A DNA stretch of 64,000 nucleotides from contig CAZOIA010000003.1 of the NCBI GenBank assembly GCA_964579675.1, positions 5,652 to 69,651 of the forward strand, read 5' to 3'. The notes under the pieces were generated by a model that had not been told where the DNA came from, ran no database searches, and worked only from the letters and a program-made list of their open reading frames with translations. Made by a program: the position numbers and the translations under genes. Shown here piece by piece: positions 26,802-35,834 of the stretch. This stretch comes from CAZOIA01 sp964579675 (GTDB lineage Bacteria > Planctomycetota > Phycisphaerae > UBA1845 > PWPN01). The first letter of the stretch is position 1, and every line of letters starts with the position of its first letter.

Positions 26802-27299
26802 ATGCGATGTCCTTACTGCAAGGAAATCAACCGGGACAAGGTGCTCGATTCCCGCCTCAGTGAGGGTGGGGAGGTCATCCGGCGGCGTCGCGTCTGCGAA
26901 GCGTGCAACAGACGTTTCACAACGAAGGAGCGTGTCGAGCAGGGCGTCAAGCTGATGGTCGTCAAGCGCGACGGGGCGCGGGTCCCCTACGATCACAGCA
27001 AGATACTCGCCGGCGTGCAACGGGCCTGCTACAAGCGGCCGATCGAGGAGGATGTCCTGGTCAAGCTGGTGGACGAAGTCGAGGATTCGGTCTTCAAGAA
27101 GCATGACCGGGAGGTCAGCAGCCAGTTCATCGGCTCGCAGGTCGGCAAGCGGCTTCGCGAGATCGATCAGATCGCTTACGTGCGATTCGCCAGCGTATAC
27201 CGACAATTCGCGGACCTCGGGGAACTGATCGACGAGGCCAAGAGCGTCATCGATGAGCGTCGTTCGGAGGTGCCGGGCCAGCAGAGTCTTTTCGAGTGA
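26802..27299 (+). CDS. nrdR: Transcriptional repressor NrdR
   Basis: A 165-residue repressor of ribonucleotide reductase genes. The zinc ribbon has C3, C6, C32 and C35 (MRCPYC and CEACNRRF). Residues ~46-136 are an ATP-cone that senses ATP/dATP (VVKRDGARVPYDHSKILAGV). The length and order are standard for the family. The ATG at 26802 is preferred over the longer frame from 26544 because the zinc ribbon starts there. No nrd gene is next to it. Confidence 0.95.
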   Translation: MRCPYCKEINRDKVLDSRLSEGGEVIRRRRVCEACNRRFTTKERVEQGVKLMVVKRDGARVPYDHSKILAGVQRACYKRPIEEDVLVKLVDEVEDSVFKKHDREVSSQFIGSQVGKRLREIDQIAYVRFASVYRQFADLGELIDEAKSVIDERRSEVPGQQSLFE

Positions 27300-27398
27300 C
27301 CGCCGGTTGATCGGCCGGCTCGGAGAATCGGCTGCTGCCGCTCGGCCGGGGCCGGAGTGGTCCTGGGTGGCCTCTTGTCTGCAACGTGGACTTGACCC

Positions 27399-28439
27399 TC
27401 AAGGCAGGAAGCTGTCTTCATCGGAGACGGGCTCTTCGGTGCCCTGGTAGTGTACCATCTCTCCGACGCGGTAGATGTTGTCCTTGGCAACGCCGATGGT
27501 GGGTTCGGTGAACCATCCGCCGCTGCCATCGACAAAAACCGCGTTCTGGCCGGCGCCGTCCCCGTGGGTGAAAGAGTTGCCGCCATCGTCGTAGGGGCTG
27601 ATTCGATGGCCGCAGGCCCGCTCGTCGAACAGGGGATTGCGATCAGCGATGAGTACCATCCTGGCGTTCGTCTTCTCCATCAGCCAGCCCTTGGGCCGGT
27701 TCATCAGTTGGACGCTGTAGGAAACGTTCGCCGGCTCGGCGAAATCGTTGAACTCCCGGTAGTCCTCGGCAATCATGGGGCGACTGTGCGGCATCGAGGG
27801 ACAGATGAAAACGCGGGGGTCGTGGTCCGGGATGAACCCCTGACGCAGGAGCATGAACAGGGGGCGGCTGGGGGAGTACCGTCGGACGTTCGGGGTTCGG
27901 GTGGCGAGCCAGGAGCCGTGAGGCACGTACCCCGCCCAGGTCATGTAACCGTCGTTCTCCTTGGCGTAGGCGGCCATTCCCTGCCAGATCTGGGACAGGT
28001 GCCTCTGACAGAGGTTCCGCTGGGCAGCGTTCTGGGCCTTGAAATAACCGGGAACGAAAACCCCCACGAACAAGGTGATACAGGCGGCAATAGCAATCAG
28101 TTCGCGAAGCGATAGGACCGGACTGGCGGACAGATCCTGGGCGGCGCCCGCCGGCACCGCGGAGGCCGCCTCCTTGATCGGCAGCACCCCGGCCTGCTCC
28201 CGGACCCTGGCCATCACCGATTCCGCCAGGCCGTCGGGGGGCTCCGGGGTCTCATACGCGTCGAGCAGTTCGAGGACGCCGCCCAGGGCTCGGCGCCGGG
28301 AAGCCCACTCGGGCGAGAGGGCCGTTGCCTCCTCCACCTTCCGAACCGAGGCTGGATCAAGCCGGCCCAGGTGCAGATCTAGGAGCAACGATTCAATTGA
28401 TTCGCTTTCGTCACGCATGATGTTCCAGTTGTTTCCCAT
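27399..28439 (-). CDS. Membrane protein: anti-sigma-like N-terminus joined to a DUF1559/pilin-like region
   Basis: A 346-residue protein encoded behind an ECF sigma gene with a 60-bp gap. Residues ~10-85 are helical and acidic, as in cytosolic anti-sigma domains (LLLDLHLGRLDPASVRKVEE), but no zinc-binding HxxxCxxC is seen. A membrane helix follows at 112-132 (LRELIAIAACITLFVGVFVPG). The segment after it, KAQNAAQRNLCQRHLSQIWQ, mirrors the start of DUF1559 pseudopilins, and the C-terminus holds FVDGSGGWF like their H-X9-DG motif. It may therefore hold the sigma factor and also act as a surface sensor. This is inferred from layout. Met8 is an alternative start. Confidence 0.65.
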   Translation of the reverse strand: MGNNWNIMRDESESIESLLLDLHLGRLDPASVRKVEEATALSPEWASRRRALGGVLELLDAYETPEPPDGLAESVMARVREQAGVLPIKEAASAVPAGAAQDLSASPVLSLRELIAIAACITLFVGVFVPGYFKAQNAAQRNLCQRHLSQIWQGMAAYAKENDGYMTWAGYVPHGSWLATRTPNVRRYSPSRPLFMLLRQGFIPDHDPRVFICPSMPHSRPMIAEDYREFNDFAEPANVSYSVQLMNRPKGWLMEKTNARMVLIADRNPLFDERACGHRISPYDDGGNSFTHGDGAGQNAVFVDGSGGWFTEPTIGVAKDNIYRVGEMVHYQGTEEPVSDEDSFLP

Positions 28440-28499
28440 CTCTCCGGGCGGTTCCTGCCGGCGCCACCGTTTGGCGACCGGGGCCGCCCATCAACTGCC

Positions 28500-29096
28500 T
28501 CAAACCCGTTCTCTTGCCGCCGCCCGGTATGCCTGGCCGAAGTAACCCACCGCCGCGTGGAGCCGACTCTTGACCGTGCCCAGAGGCACCCCCAGAATCA
28601 CCGCGATCTCCTTGTACGGAAAACGGTGATAGTAACTCAGGACCAGCACCTCCTTGAGATGCCCGGGCATCTTAGCCAGGACGGACCGGACGAACTCCCG
28701 CTCCTCGCCCTCCTCCAACCCGCCCGACGGAAGACTGGACACGTCGGCCATGAAATCGACAAACCGTTGTCCTTCCTCTTCGCCGGAGCTGACGTGAGCA
28801 TCCAGCGGCACTTCGGGGCGACGACCCCGACTCCGCAGCAAATCCCGGGCCTTGTTGGCCGCGATCGTGAACAACCACGGCTTGAACCGCCGCGAACGAT
28901 CGAAGCTCGCCGCCGACAGATGCACCTGCAGGAACGCCTCCTGCACGATGTCCTCTGCCCAGGCCGCGCTCCCCGTGAACCGCACCAGAAAACGGAACAG
29001 CTCCGGGCTGTGCCGCCGAACCAGCAGTTCGAAGCGGTCAGTCTGGCCCCGGATATGCTCGGCCAGCAACTGCTCGTCCGTTGGCGCGTTCACCAC
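28500..29096 (-). CDS. ECF-type RNA polymerase sigma factor
   Basis: A 198-residue RpoE-like sigma factor. Region 2 is at ~20-90 (FRFLVRFTGSAAWAEDIVQEAFLQVH, recognising the -10 box). Region 4 is at ~135-190 (LPGHLKEVLVLSYYHRFPYKEIA and LGVPLGTVKSRLH, recognising the -35 box). The start is GTG at 29096 or the next GTG. The downstream gene likely encodes its regulator. A sigma-70-type promoter lies at 29158-29185, so its expression may depend on the main sigma factor. Confidence 0.93.
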   Translation of the reverse strand: MVNAPTDEQLLAEHIRGQTDRFELLVRRHSPELFRFLVRFTGSAAWAEDIVQEAFLQVHLSAASFDRSRRFKPWLFTIAANKARDLLRSRGRRPEVPLDAHVSSGEEEGQRFVDFMADVSSLPSGGLEEGEEREFVRSVLAKMPGHLKEVLVLSYYHRFPYKEIAVILGVPLGTVKSRLHAAVGYFGQAYRAAARERV

Positions 29097-29157
29097 TCCA
29101 ATTGATCCTTACGATCGGTGCCCTGCACGGTTCGCCCCAGAAGATCCCTGAGATCTC

Positions 29158-29185
29158 ATCATAGCCCGGGCCGGGCCCCCGTCAA
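29158..29185 (-). promoter_or_regulatory. Putative sigma-70 promoter for the ECF sigma gene
   Basis: On the minus strand TTGACG (29180-29185) and TATGAT (29158-29163) are separated by 16 bp; each matches five of six consensus bases. A separate TTGACA on the plus strand (29193-29198) may serve the divergent activator gene, but its -10 box is poor. Confidence 0.6.
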
Positions 29186-29355
29186 ACCCTGCTTGACATC
29201 CGTGGGCACGTAACCTTAGCCTGTACCGATAGTTGGTTCCCGATCCGGGCGGAATCGGCGGACACGCCGACAGGGCCGATAACCGAACCTGACGCCTGGC
29301 CGGAACTCGAATTGCATCACCACCGCCGGCCCCGCCGCCGGTCCGGAAGCCGCCT

Positions 29356-30858
29356 ATGCCGATCAAACACGAGGGATTACCGAGCAAGACCCTCTCGGCG
29401 CTGGTCGAGGCATCCGCGACCATCAACAGCTCGATCGAACTCCAGGATACCCTCCAGTCCATCGCCCAGACGGCGGCGTCCGTCATGAAAGCCGAAGCCA
29501 GCTCGGTCCTGCTGCTGGACCCGCAGCGAAGGAAGCTGGTCTTCGAGGCGGCCACCGGGCGATCCGGGGGTATCCTCCGCGGAGAGGAGTTCGACTCGGA
29601 CCTGGGCATCGCGGGCAAGGTCATCCGGACCGCCAAGCCGCTCCTCGTCACCGACGTCCGCCAGGAAGAATCCTTCTTCAAGGGCATTGACGACAAGTCC
29701 AGCTTCACCACCCGGGGAATGGTGGCGGCGCCCCTGGTCAAGAAGGACCGGATCGTCGGCGTGGTCGAAGTCCTGAACAAGATCGGGCAGGAGAACTTCA
29801 CCCGCGACGATCTCGAGTTGCTGCAGGTCTTCGCGAACCTCGCCGCTTGCGGGGCCACCAATGCCCAGGCCCATGAGCGACTCAAGCAGGAGAATCGAGG
29901 CCTGCGGGCAACTCTTGAGAGAAGCCCCCGGATCATCGGCCATTCCGCCGCCCTGCGCGAGGTCCTGGACTTGTGCGCCCGGGTGGCGGGCAGCAACGCG
30001 ACCGTGCTGCTGCTCGGCGAAACGGGTACCGGCAAGGAGCTCCTTAGCCGTCACATTCACGCCAACTCACCCCGGCGGGACAAACCATTCATCGCCATCA
30101 ACTGTGCCGCCCTGCCGGAAACACTGCTGGAGAGTGAGCTGTTCGGACACGAGAAGGGGGCCTTCACCGGCGCCGTTGCCCGGAAGATCGGCCGGTTCGA
30201 ACTCGCGGGCGGCGGGACGCTCTTCCTCGATGAAATCGGCGACATCAGCCCGTCAACGCAGATCAAGCTGCTCCGCGTTTTGCAGGAACGGAACTTCGTC
30301 CGCGTCGGGGGCACCAAGACGGTCGCCTGCGACGTGCGGATCATCACCGCGACCAACCGGAATCTTCAAAACGCCTTGAAAGAAGGTACGTTTCGCCAGG
30401 ATCTTTACTACCGCTTGAACGTCTTTCCCATCAGCATGCCGCCCCTGAAGAAGAGGCCCGAGGACATCCCGTTGCTCGCTGAGCACTTCGTGCGGGTATC
30501 CGCCACGCAGTTGGGTGTGACCGCCCCCACGATCTCCGAGGAGGCGATGGCTTTGCTGGCCAGCTACGGTTGGCCCGGCAACATCCGTGAACTGCAGAAC
30601 GTCCTCGAGCGGGCGGTGCTTCTGTCCGACGGCCAAGTCATTGACCCCGACCAGTTGCCTAAGGAAATCACCGGCGAGGCCGCCGAGCCGCCACCGGCCA
30701 AGAACGATGCCAGTCTGTGGGGCTACGAGAAGGCCCTGATCGCCAAAGCCCTGAGAGATCATGGCTGGAACCAGACCCAGGCAGCCAAGGCGCTCGGGAT
30801 CTCCCGCGACAACCTCCGCTACCGGATAAAGAAGTTCAAGATCGAAAAGCCCCACTGA
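29356..30858 (+). CDS. Sigma-54-dependent transcriptional activator with GAF sensor
   Basis: A 500-residue enhancer-binding protein of NorR/FhlA layout. Residues ~20-170 are a GAF domain that would bind a small ligand. Residues ~190-420 are an AAA+ domain with Walker A GETGTGKE (221-228), the sigma-54-contacting loop GAFTGA (268-273) and Walker B TLFLDEIGD (288-296), so remodelling of sigma-54 promoters is expected. The C-terminal Fis-type helix-turn-helix (~455-498, NQTQAAKALGISRDNLRYRI) binds DNA. No target promoter with a clear -24/-12 pair was found nearby. ATG at 29356. Confidence 0.92.
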   Translation: MPIKHEGLPSKTLSALVEASATINSSIELQDTLQSIAQTAASVMKAEASSVLLLDPQRRKLVFEAATGRSGGILRGEEFDSDLGIAGKVIRTAKPLLVTDVRQEESFFKGIDDKSSFTTRGMVAAPLVKKDRIVGVVEVLNKIGQENFTRDDLELLQVFANLAACGATNAQAHERLKQENRGLRATLERSPRIIGHSAALREVLDLCARVAGSNATVLLLGETGTGKELLSRHIHANSPRRDKPFIAINCAALPETLLESELFGHEKGAFTGAVARKIGRFELAGGGTLFLDEIGDISPSTQIKLLRVLQERNFVRVGGTKTVACDVRIITATNRNLQNALKEGTFRQDLYYRLNVFPISMPPLKKRPEDIPLLAEHFVRVSATQLGVTAPTISEEAMALLASYGWPGNIRELQNVLERAVLLSDGQVIDPDQLPKEITGEAAEPPPAKNDASLWGYEKALIAKALRDHGWNQTQAAKALGISRDNLRYRIKKFKIEKPH

Positions 30859-30870
30859 CCCCGGCGGGAT

Positions 30871-31506
30871 CTACGTGTGGTCCTGGGACGCAGGCGTGGC
30901 GGTGGCGGGCTGACGCCCGCGCAGGGTCCGGACGATCACCCACCCGGCGAAGATCACGCCCGCGCCGATGAGAGGGATGTACTTGCCGCTCGAGGCCGGC
31001 GGCTCGGGCAACTCCACGCCCGCCACCTTGTTTTCGGTCCCGTCCGCGAATCGGACGGTGACCGTTCCCGGTCCGCGAGGGGCCCCGGCAGGGGCGACCC
31101 GCATGCCGAACTCCCGCGAGCATCCGTGCCAGAGGCCCGTGTTAGGCGGTTCCGCCCTGGCAATGCAGACGCTGGGCTTGTCCGGCTCGCGCCGACCCCC
31201 GACCAGATTGGTGGTCTCTGCAGCCCAGCCGGCCGGCACGTGGAACATGTCGGCCCGGAAGTGCGGGAACTCGAGGTAGACGATGGGCGACGTGTGATGA
31301 TTCGTCACCGTCCACGTGTAATTGTGGCCGCTCGCGTCCGCCCCGCCGGTGATGGTGACCAGGGCATCGGCCCCGGCGGCGATCGGCGGGGCGAGCGATA
31401 TCATGCCGAGAGCGACGGTCAGGCACAGGCGCGCAGGCGCGGTCCCCGTCGGTGCATATCGTGCAGAGACGAACCGCGTGAGCAAGCGCCGGATCATGGT
31501 CTGCAT
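30871..31506 (-). CDS. Exported single-pass membrane protein of unknown function
   Basis: A 211-residue protein with a signal peptide at ~24-46 (RLCLTVALGMISLAPPIAAG), an extracytoplasmic beta-rich region of ~130 residues, and one C-terminal membrane helix at ~176-195 (YIPLIGAGVIFAGWVIVRTL) with a short basic tail. The domain reads like a small Ig-like or beta-sandwich fold (NYTWTVTNHHTSPIVYLEFP). The N-terminus is long for a signal peptide, and Met4 is an alternative start. It converges on the sigma-54 activator gene with 12 bp between stops. No family is recognised. Confidence 0.6.
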   Translation of the reverse strand: MQTMIRRLLTRFVSARYAPTGTAPARLCLTVALGMISLAPPIAAGADALVTITGGADASGHNYTWTVTNHHTSPIVYLEFPHFRADMFHVPAGWAAETTNLVGGRREPDKPSVCIARAEPPNTGLWHGCSREFGMRVAPAGAPRGPGTVTVRFADGTENKVAGVELPEPPASSGKYIPLIGAGVIFAGWVIVRTLRGRQPATATPASQDHT

Positions 31507-31552
31507 TCAGCTATCATCCTCAACCCGGGGTAATGATCAAACCGCCTGGATG

Positions 31553-32278
31553 TCAGTCCGCAATGACGGTTCCGACCGCCTCGCCGGCGATGATGCGCTT
31601 CATGTTGCCCGGCTTATGCAGGTTGAACACGACAATCGGAACGCTGCCGCGCTGGCAGAGATCGACGGCACTGACGTCCATCACCTCCAGACGCTCGTCG
31701 ATGACGCGATCATAGCCCAGCTTCGGATAGAACTCCGCGTTGGGGTTTTTCCTGGGATCGGCGCTGTAGACGCCGTCTACCTGCGTGGCTTTGAACAAGG
31801 CGTCGGCATTGATTTCAACCGCGGCCAGAGCGGCGGCGGTGTCGGTGGTGACGAAAGGCCGGCCGGTACCGGCAGCGAGAACCGCTACGCGACCGTCCTC
31901 GAGATGTCGTTTGCACCGCCGGGGAGTGAGGAACTCACCAACGGCGCTGATTTCGATCGCCGAGAGAACGCGGGCCGGCACATGCATCACCTCAAGCGTC
32001 TCCTGGAGGGCCAGCGCGTTCATGACCGTGGCCAGCATCCCCATGTAGTGGGCGGTGCCGGCAGGAATCCCGCACTGCCGGGCGAACGTGTCCCCGCGGA
32101 GAAGGTTCCCCCCGCCCACGACCACCGCGATCTGGACCCCGGCCTGGCGTACTTGCTGGATCTCCCCTGCTACGTGGGCGAGAGCCTCGCTCCCGATTCC
32201 GAAGCCGTCCGGACCGGCCAATCCCTCGCCACTGATTTTCAATACCACGCGTCGAAACGCCGGCCTGGACTTCGCCAC
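31553..32278 (-). CDS. pyrH: Uridylate kinase
   Basis: A 241-residue amino-acid-kinase-fold enzyme that phosphorylates UMP to UDP. RVVLKISGEGLAG (10-22), VVVGGGNLLRG (47-57), GRPFVTTDTAAALAAVEINAD and GVYSADPRKNPNA are the bacterial PyrH motifs. It follows rpsB and tsf on the same strand, as in many bacteria, but after a 328-bp gap with its own promoter. No frr gene follows. Confidence 0.95.
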   Translation of the reverse strand: MAKSRPAFRRVVLKISGEGLAGPDGFGIGSEALAHVAGEIQQVRQAGVQIAVVVGGGNLLRGDTFARQCGIPAGTAHYMGMLATVMNALALQETLEVMHVPARVLSAIEISAVGEFLTPRRCKRHLEDGRVAVLAAGTGRPFVTTDTAAALAAVEINADALFKATQVDGVYSADPRKNPNAEFYPKLGYDRVIDERLEVMDVSAVDLCQRGSVPIVVFNLHKPGNMKRIIAGEAVGTVIAD

Positions 32279-32606
32279 GACGGATCACTCCGCTTGAGTC
32301 GGTTGCCGCACGGAGGGGGGACGAACCGCCTCTACAGGCAGCCGCCCGGCCGGCTAACATACCTGCCGGACACTAATCCGACAAGGCGAACCTCCGTCGT
32401 ACTCTCGGGCCCTGGTCCGGACGGGTCGTGCAGGGTTCCGTCGCTGGTGCTTCGGGCCCTGATGGGAAATGCCAGAGGATTGTGGAGCCGCAGACGGCAC
32501 TGCTGCAAGCGAAACGTCGGGACCATCAGTTCAGTGCCTGCATCGCTGTTGTCCTCGACCGTCACGCGTGGGCCGCCGACAACCGTAGAACGGCGCCTTT
32601 TTCCTG
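32279..32606. other. Intergenic region between tsf and pyrH
   Basis: 328 bp with a promoter for pyrH (32356-32384). A minus-strand frame of 77 codons covers 32332-32565 but has no recognised family. Near 32576-32604 the plus strand has GCCG...CGGC followed by TTTTT, a terminator-like shape; no plus-strand gene ends there, so its meaning is unclear. Confidence 0.45.
32356..32384 (-). promoter_or_regulatory. Putative sigma-70 promoter for pyrH
   Basis: On the minus strand TTGTCG (32379-32384) is followed after 17 bp by TATGTT (32356-32361). The leader would be ~70 nt. Confidence 0.5.
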
Positions 32607-33437
32607 CTACTCTTCGCCGACTTGCAGTCGCGTGAAGCCGGTGAGCTTGATCCCGGCCCCTTCGCAGACCTTGCCCACGGTCTTCTTGTCGTCCTTGACG
32701 AAGGGCTGCTCGAGGAGGACGTGCTCGCTATACCAGCGCTTCATCTTGCCGGTGAGGATCTTGTCGATGAGATTGTCGGGCTTGCCGGAGGCCCGGATCT
32801 GGTCCCTGACGATCTCCTCCTCCTTGGCCACGAGGTCGGCGGGCAACTGCTCGCGGGTCAGGGCTTGCGGGGTCATGGCGGCGATGTGCATGCAGATGTC
32901 GTTGAGGAGCGTATCATCCGCGTCGCCCTCGACGGTAATCATGACGCCGATCTTGCCGTTGTGATGCACGTAAGTGGCAGCGCGGCCCGTGGCCCGCACG
33001 ACGCGGGTGATTTTCATGTTCTCGCGGATGCGGTTGAGCACGTCGTGGACCAGGTCCTGAACGGTCTTGCTCTGGTCATCGACGAACTTCTCGTTGCCGA
33101 TGGTCTCGGCATTGGCGTCGCCGGTGAGGGCAGCGTGTCGGGCAATGTTGTCGGCCAGCACTTTGAACTCGGGGTTGTTGCTGACGGGGGCGGTTTCGCA
33201 CTGCATCTCAACCAGGGCGGCGACGCCCTTTGCCCTATCGACGCAGCTTCCGATGCGTCCTTCGGCCATGGCCCGGCCGGCCTTCTTCTCGGCCGCTGCG
33301 GCGCCGCGCTTGCGGAGCAGTTCGATCGCCTTGTCCGCGTCGCCGTCGGTTTCCTGCAGGGCTTTCTTGCAATCCATCATCGGCAGCCCGGTGCGCTGGC
33401 GAAGTGCCTTGACCATCGCGGCGGTGATTTCAGTCAT
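32607..33437 (-). CDS. tsf: Elongation factor Ts
   Basis: A 276-residue nucleotide exchange factor that reloads EF-Tu with GTP. The N-terminal UBA-like domain (LRQRTGLPMMDCKKALQETD) and the core (HHNGKIGVMITVEGDADD, MHIAAMTPQALTREQLP, LLEQPFVKDDKKTVGKV) match the family over its whole length. It lies 42 bp downstream of rpsB on the same strand, the usual operon. Confidence 0.95.
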   Translation of the reverse strand: MTEITAAMVKALRQRTGLPMMDCKKALQETDGDADKAIELLRKRGAAAAEKKAGRAMAEGRIGSCVDRAKGVAALVEMQCETAPVSNNPEFKVLADNIARHAALTGDANAETIGNEKFVDDQSKTVQDLVHDVLNRIRENMKITRVVRATGRAATYVHHNGKIGVMITVEGDADDTLLNDICMHIAAMTPQALTREQLPADLVAKEEEIVRDQIRASGKPDNLIDKILTGKMKRWYSEHVLLEQPFVKDDKKTVGKVCEGAGIKLTGFTRLQVGEE

Positions 33438-33479
33438 TTGACCTATTGACTCCTAATGGTGGGAAAAGCGCTCTTGACA

Positions 33480-34379
33480 TCAGGTCGGGGCCACGGCCGA
33501 ATCGGCCGGGGGACTCTCCGCGGGCGACGAATCGCCCTGCCCGGGAGCGTCGGCTTGGGCGGCGGGGGAGGCCGACTCCTCGCTGGCGAGTTCAGTCGGC
33601 GTGGCGGCCGGGGCCGCCACCCGAGGCGAACGGCGCGGGCCACGGGCACCCCGCCCGATTGGGGGCCCGGCGGCCGACGGTGCTGGGCCCTCCGGCCTGG
33701 CCCGCTTGCCCTGATCGACCGCATCGCCCAGCCCATCGAGGACCAACTCGATCGCACGCATCGCATCGTCGTTGCCGGGGATGGGAATATCTACGAAATC
33801 GGGATCCGAATCGGTATCGATCAGGGCAATGACGGGAATGTGCAGCTTCCGGGCCTCCAAGGCGGCGATGTGCTCGCGCCGGACATCCACAAGCACAACG
33901 GCCCCGGGCAACTTGCTCATGTTCCGGATCCCGCCCAGGTTCCGTTGGATCTTGCGCCGCTCGCGGGTCAGGGCTGCGATCATCTTCTTGGAGTACTGAC
34001 CGGCCATGCCCTGAGCTTCGATCGCTTCGAGCTCTTCGAGCCTCGCCAGGCGCGAGCGGATCGTCCGGAAGTTGGTCAGGGTACCGCCCAACCATCGTTC
34101 CACGACAAAGGGCATACCGGTGCGTTGTGCGACCCCGGCCACGGCGCTGCGTGCCTGTCGTTTCGTACCGACGAAAAGAACGTCCAACCCCTTGGGAACG
34201 ATACGACCGAGAAACTTCTTGGCGAGAATAAGTCCTTTGACGGTCTCGCGAATGTCGATGATGTGGATCAGATTCCTCTTGCCGAAGATGTAAGGTTCCA
34301 TCTTGGGATTCCACCGGCTGGTTCGATGGCCGAAATGGATTCCCGCATCAATGAGCTTCCGTACGTAATCCGATGGCAA
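33480..34379 (-). CDS. rpsB: Small ribosomal subunit protein uS2 with long C-terminal tail
   Basis: A 299-residue 30S protein. The first ~230 residues match uS2 (KLIDAGIHFGHRTSRWNPKM, IYGKRN-type YIFGKRNLIHIID, GGTLTNFRTIRSRL, PGNDDAMRAIELVLD). About 70 additional residues, rich in Ala, Pro, Ser and Glu (APAATPTELASEESASPAA), form a disordered tail not present in E. coli. The start is TTG at 34379, chosen because GAGGTG lies ~5 bp upstream and homology begins just after it. Confidence 0.93.
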   Translation of the reverse strand: MPSDYVRKLIDAGIHFGHRTSRWNPKMEPYIFGKRNLIHIIDIRETVKGLILAKKFLGRIVPKGLDVLFVGTKRQARSAVAGVAQRTGMPFVVERWLGGTLTNFRTIRSRLARLEELEAIEAQGMAGQYSKKMIAALTRERRKIQRNLGGIRNMSKLPGAVVLVDVRREHIAALEARKLHIPVIALIDTDSDPDFVDIPIPGNDDAMRAIELVLDGLGDAVDQGKRARPEGPAPSAAGPPIGRGARGPRRSPRVAAPAATPTELASEESASPAAQADAPGQGDSSPAESPPADSAVAPT

Positions 34380-34609
34380 ACGACACCTCTACGAGCGACG
34401 AGCTTGGCAAGCCCCCGACGAAGCGTCGCTGGACTTCGACGGGCGCGCGGACCTCCCGCGCATGTACACCCACACCCGCGCACACTTACACGGGCTCACC
34501 CGCTCGCCGGCAAAGAGCACGCCGGCCCGGGCGATACAGGAGACCTAGATCATAATGCAATTCAGCCTCGAGGGCCAGCCAAACGGCGAAACGACCACCG
34601 GGTACTTAT

Positions 34610-34638
34610 TTGACCGGGAACGGAGAGACCATTATAGA
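34610..34638 (+). promoter_or_regulatory. Putative sigma-70 promoter for lpxB
   Basis: TTGACC (34610-34615) and TATAGA (34633-34638) are exactly 17 bp apart, five and four matches to consensus. Transcription should begin at ~34645, two bases before the GTG at 34647. Confidence 0.6.
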
Positions 34639-34646
34639 ATCTCGCC

Positions 34647-35834
34647 GTGTCCCAATCTGCCTCCCAGATGACTGACGGCATTTCGTCTGGGCCCGGCTCA
34701 CCGCGGATCTTCATCTCGGCGGCTGAGCCGAGCGGCGATCAGCATGCCGCGGGCCTGATCCGGGAAATCCGCAGAATCTGCCCCGGATCGGCCTTTTTCG
34801 GCATCGCCGGCCCGGACATGCAGTCGGCGGGCTGTCAGCCGATCGACGACCTGACAGGCCGATCCGCCATGCTCCTGGGGGCAATCAGGTTGGCGGGCCG
34901 GGCGCACCGGCTTCTCAGACTGGTCAAACGGCGGCTCAGAGCGGAACGGGCCGATCTCGCGATCCTCGTGGATTCGCCGGCCCTGCACCTGCCGCTGGCC
35001 AAACAGGCCAGGGCTGCCAACTGCCCGGTCCTGTACTACATCGCGCCGCAACTGTGGGCGTGGGCACCGTGGCGGATCAGACGGGTGCGTCGCCGGGTGG
35101 ATCGGCTGGCGGTGATCCTGCCGTTCGAGGAATCGTACTTCCGGGAGCGGGGTGTTGACGCCCGGTTTGTCGGCCACCCGCTGATCGAGCGACTCCAGGC
35201 TGCCGCCCGCTCGCTGGAGGTAATCCAGGCGTTCAAGGACTCGGGCGGGCCGATCGTCGCGTGCCTGCCGGGCTCTCGCGACCACGTGATCCGGGAGGTC
35301 CTGCCGGGGCAGGTGGAGGTCGCCCGCGCGATCACGGATCGCTACGGCGACGCACTGTTTCTATTCGCGGCCGCCAATGAGCGCGCCGCCGCCACCATTC
35401 GTGCGTCGCTGGTCAGCCAATCGCTGGCTCATCGAGTGGAGGTGGGTCGGAACGCCGAGATCCTTGAGGCCGCGGACCTGGCCCTCTGTGCCTCAGGAAC
35501 CGCCACGCTCGAGGTGGCCTATCATCGCACGGCGATGGTCGTCATGTACAACGGGTCGAAGTGGGGTTACCGGCTCGTGGGGCGCTGGTTGATCCGCACA
35601 CCCCATCTGTCACTGGTCAACATTCTGGCCGGCCGACGGATCGTGCCGGAGTTCATGCCGTACTACACGTCCACTGAACCGATCGCCGCCCAAGCCCTCG
35701 ACTTGCTCGCCCACGAGGACCGCCGGGCCGCTATGAGGGCGGACCTGGATGCCGTCATCCGGTCGCTGGGATCGAGCAGCGCCGCCCGGGAAACCGCGCA
35801 GATGGCGATGGAAATGATCGGCAAAGATGCTTGA
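34647..35834 (+). CDS. lpxB: Lipid-A-disaccharide synthase
   Basis: A 395-residue GT19 glycosyltransferase that joins lipid X and UDP-2,3-diacylglucosamine, a step in lipid A synthesis at the inner membrane. IFISAAEPSGDQHAAGLI near the start, PVLYYIAPQLWAWAPWRI, FVGHPLIERL, LPGSRDHVIREVLP and SGTATLEVAYH are family motifs. Thus the organism likely makes lipid A. The start is GTG at 34647 or ATG at 34668. Neither has a ribosome binding site, and the promoter places the mRNA start at the GTG, so it may be leaderless. Confidence 0.92.
   Translation: MSQSASQMTDGISSGPGSPRIFISAAEPSGDQHAAGLIREIRRICPGSAFFGIAGPDMQSAGCQPIDDLTGRSAMLLGAIRLAGRAHRLLRLVKRRLRAERADLAILVDSPALHLPLAKQARAANCPVLYYIAPQLWAWAPWRIRRVRRRVDRLAVILPFEESYFRERGVDARFVGHPLIERLQAAARSLEVIQAFKDSGGPIVACLPGSRDHVIREVLPGQVEVARAITDRYGDALFLFAAANERAAATIRASLVSQSLAHRVEVGRNAEILEAADLALCASGTATLEVAYHRTAMVVMYNGSKWGYRLVGRWLIRTPHLSLVNILAGRRIVPEFMPYYTSTEPIAAQALDLLAHEDRRAAMRADLDAVIRSLGSSSAARETAQMAMEMIGKDA

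Noticed and set aside
32332..32565. 77-codon minus-strand frame between tsf and pyrH
   Set aside because: No recognised family and it overlaps the likely pyrH promoter.
32576..32604. Stem followed by TTTTT considered as a terminator
   Set aside because: It points along the plus strand where no gene ends; tsf and pyrH are on the minus strand.
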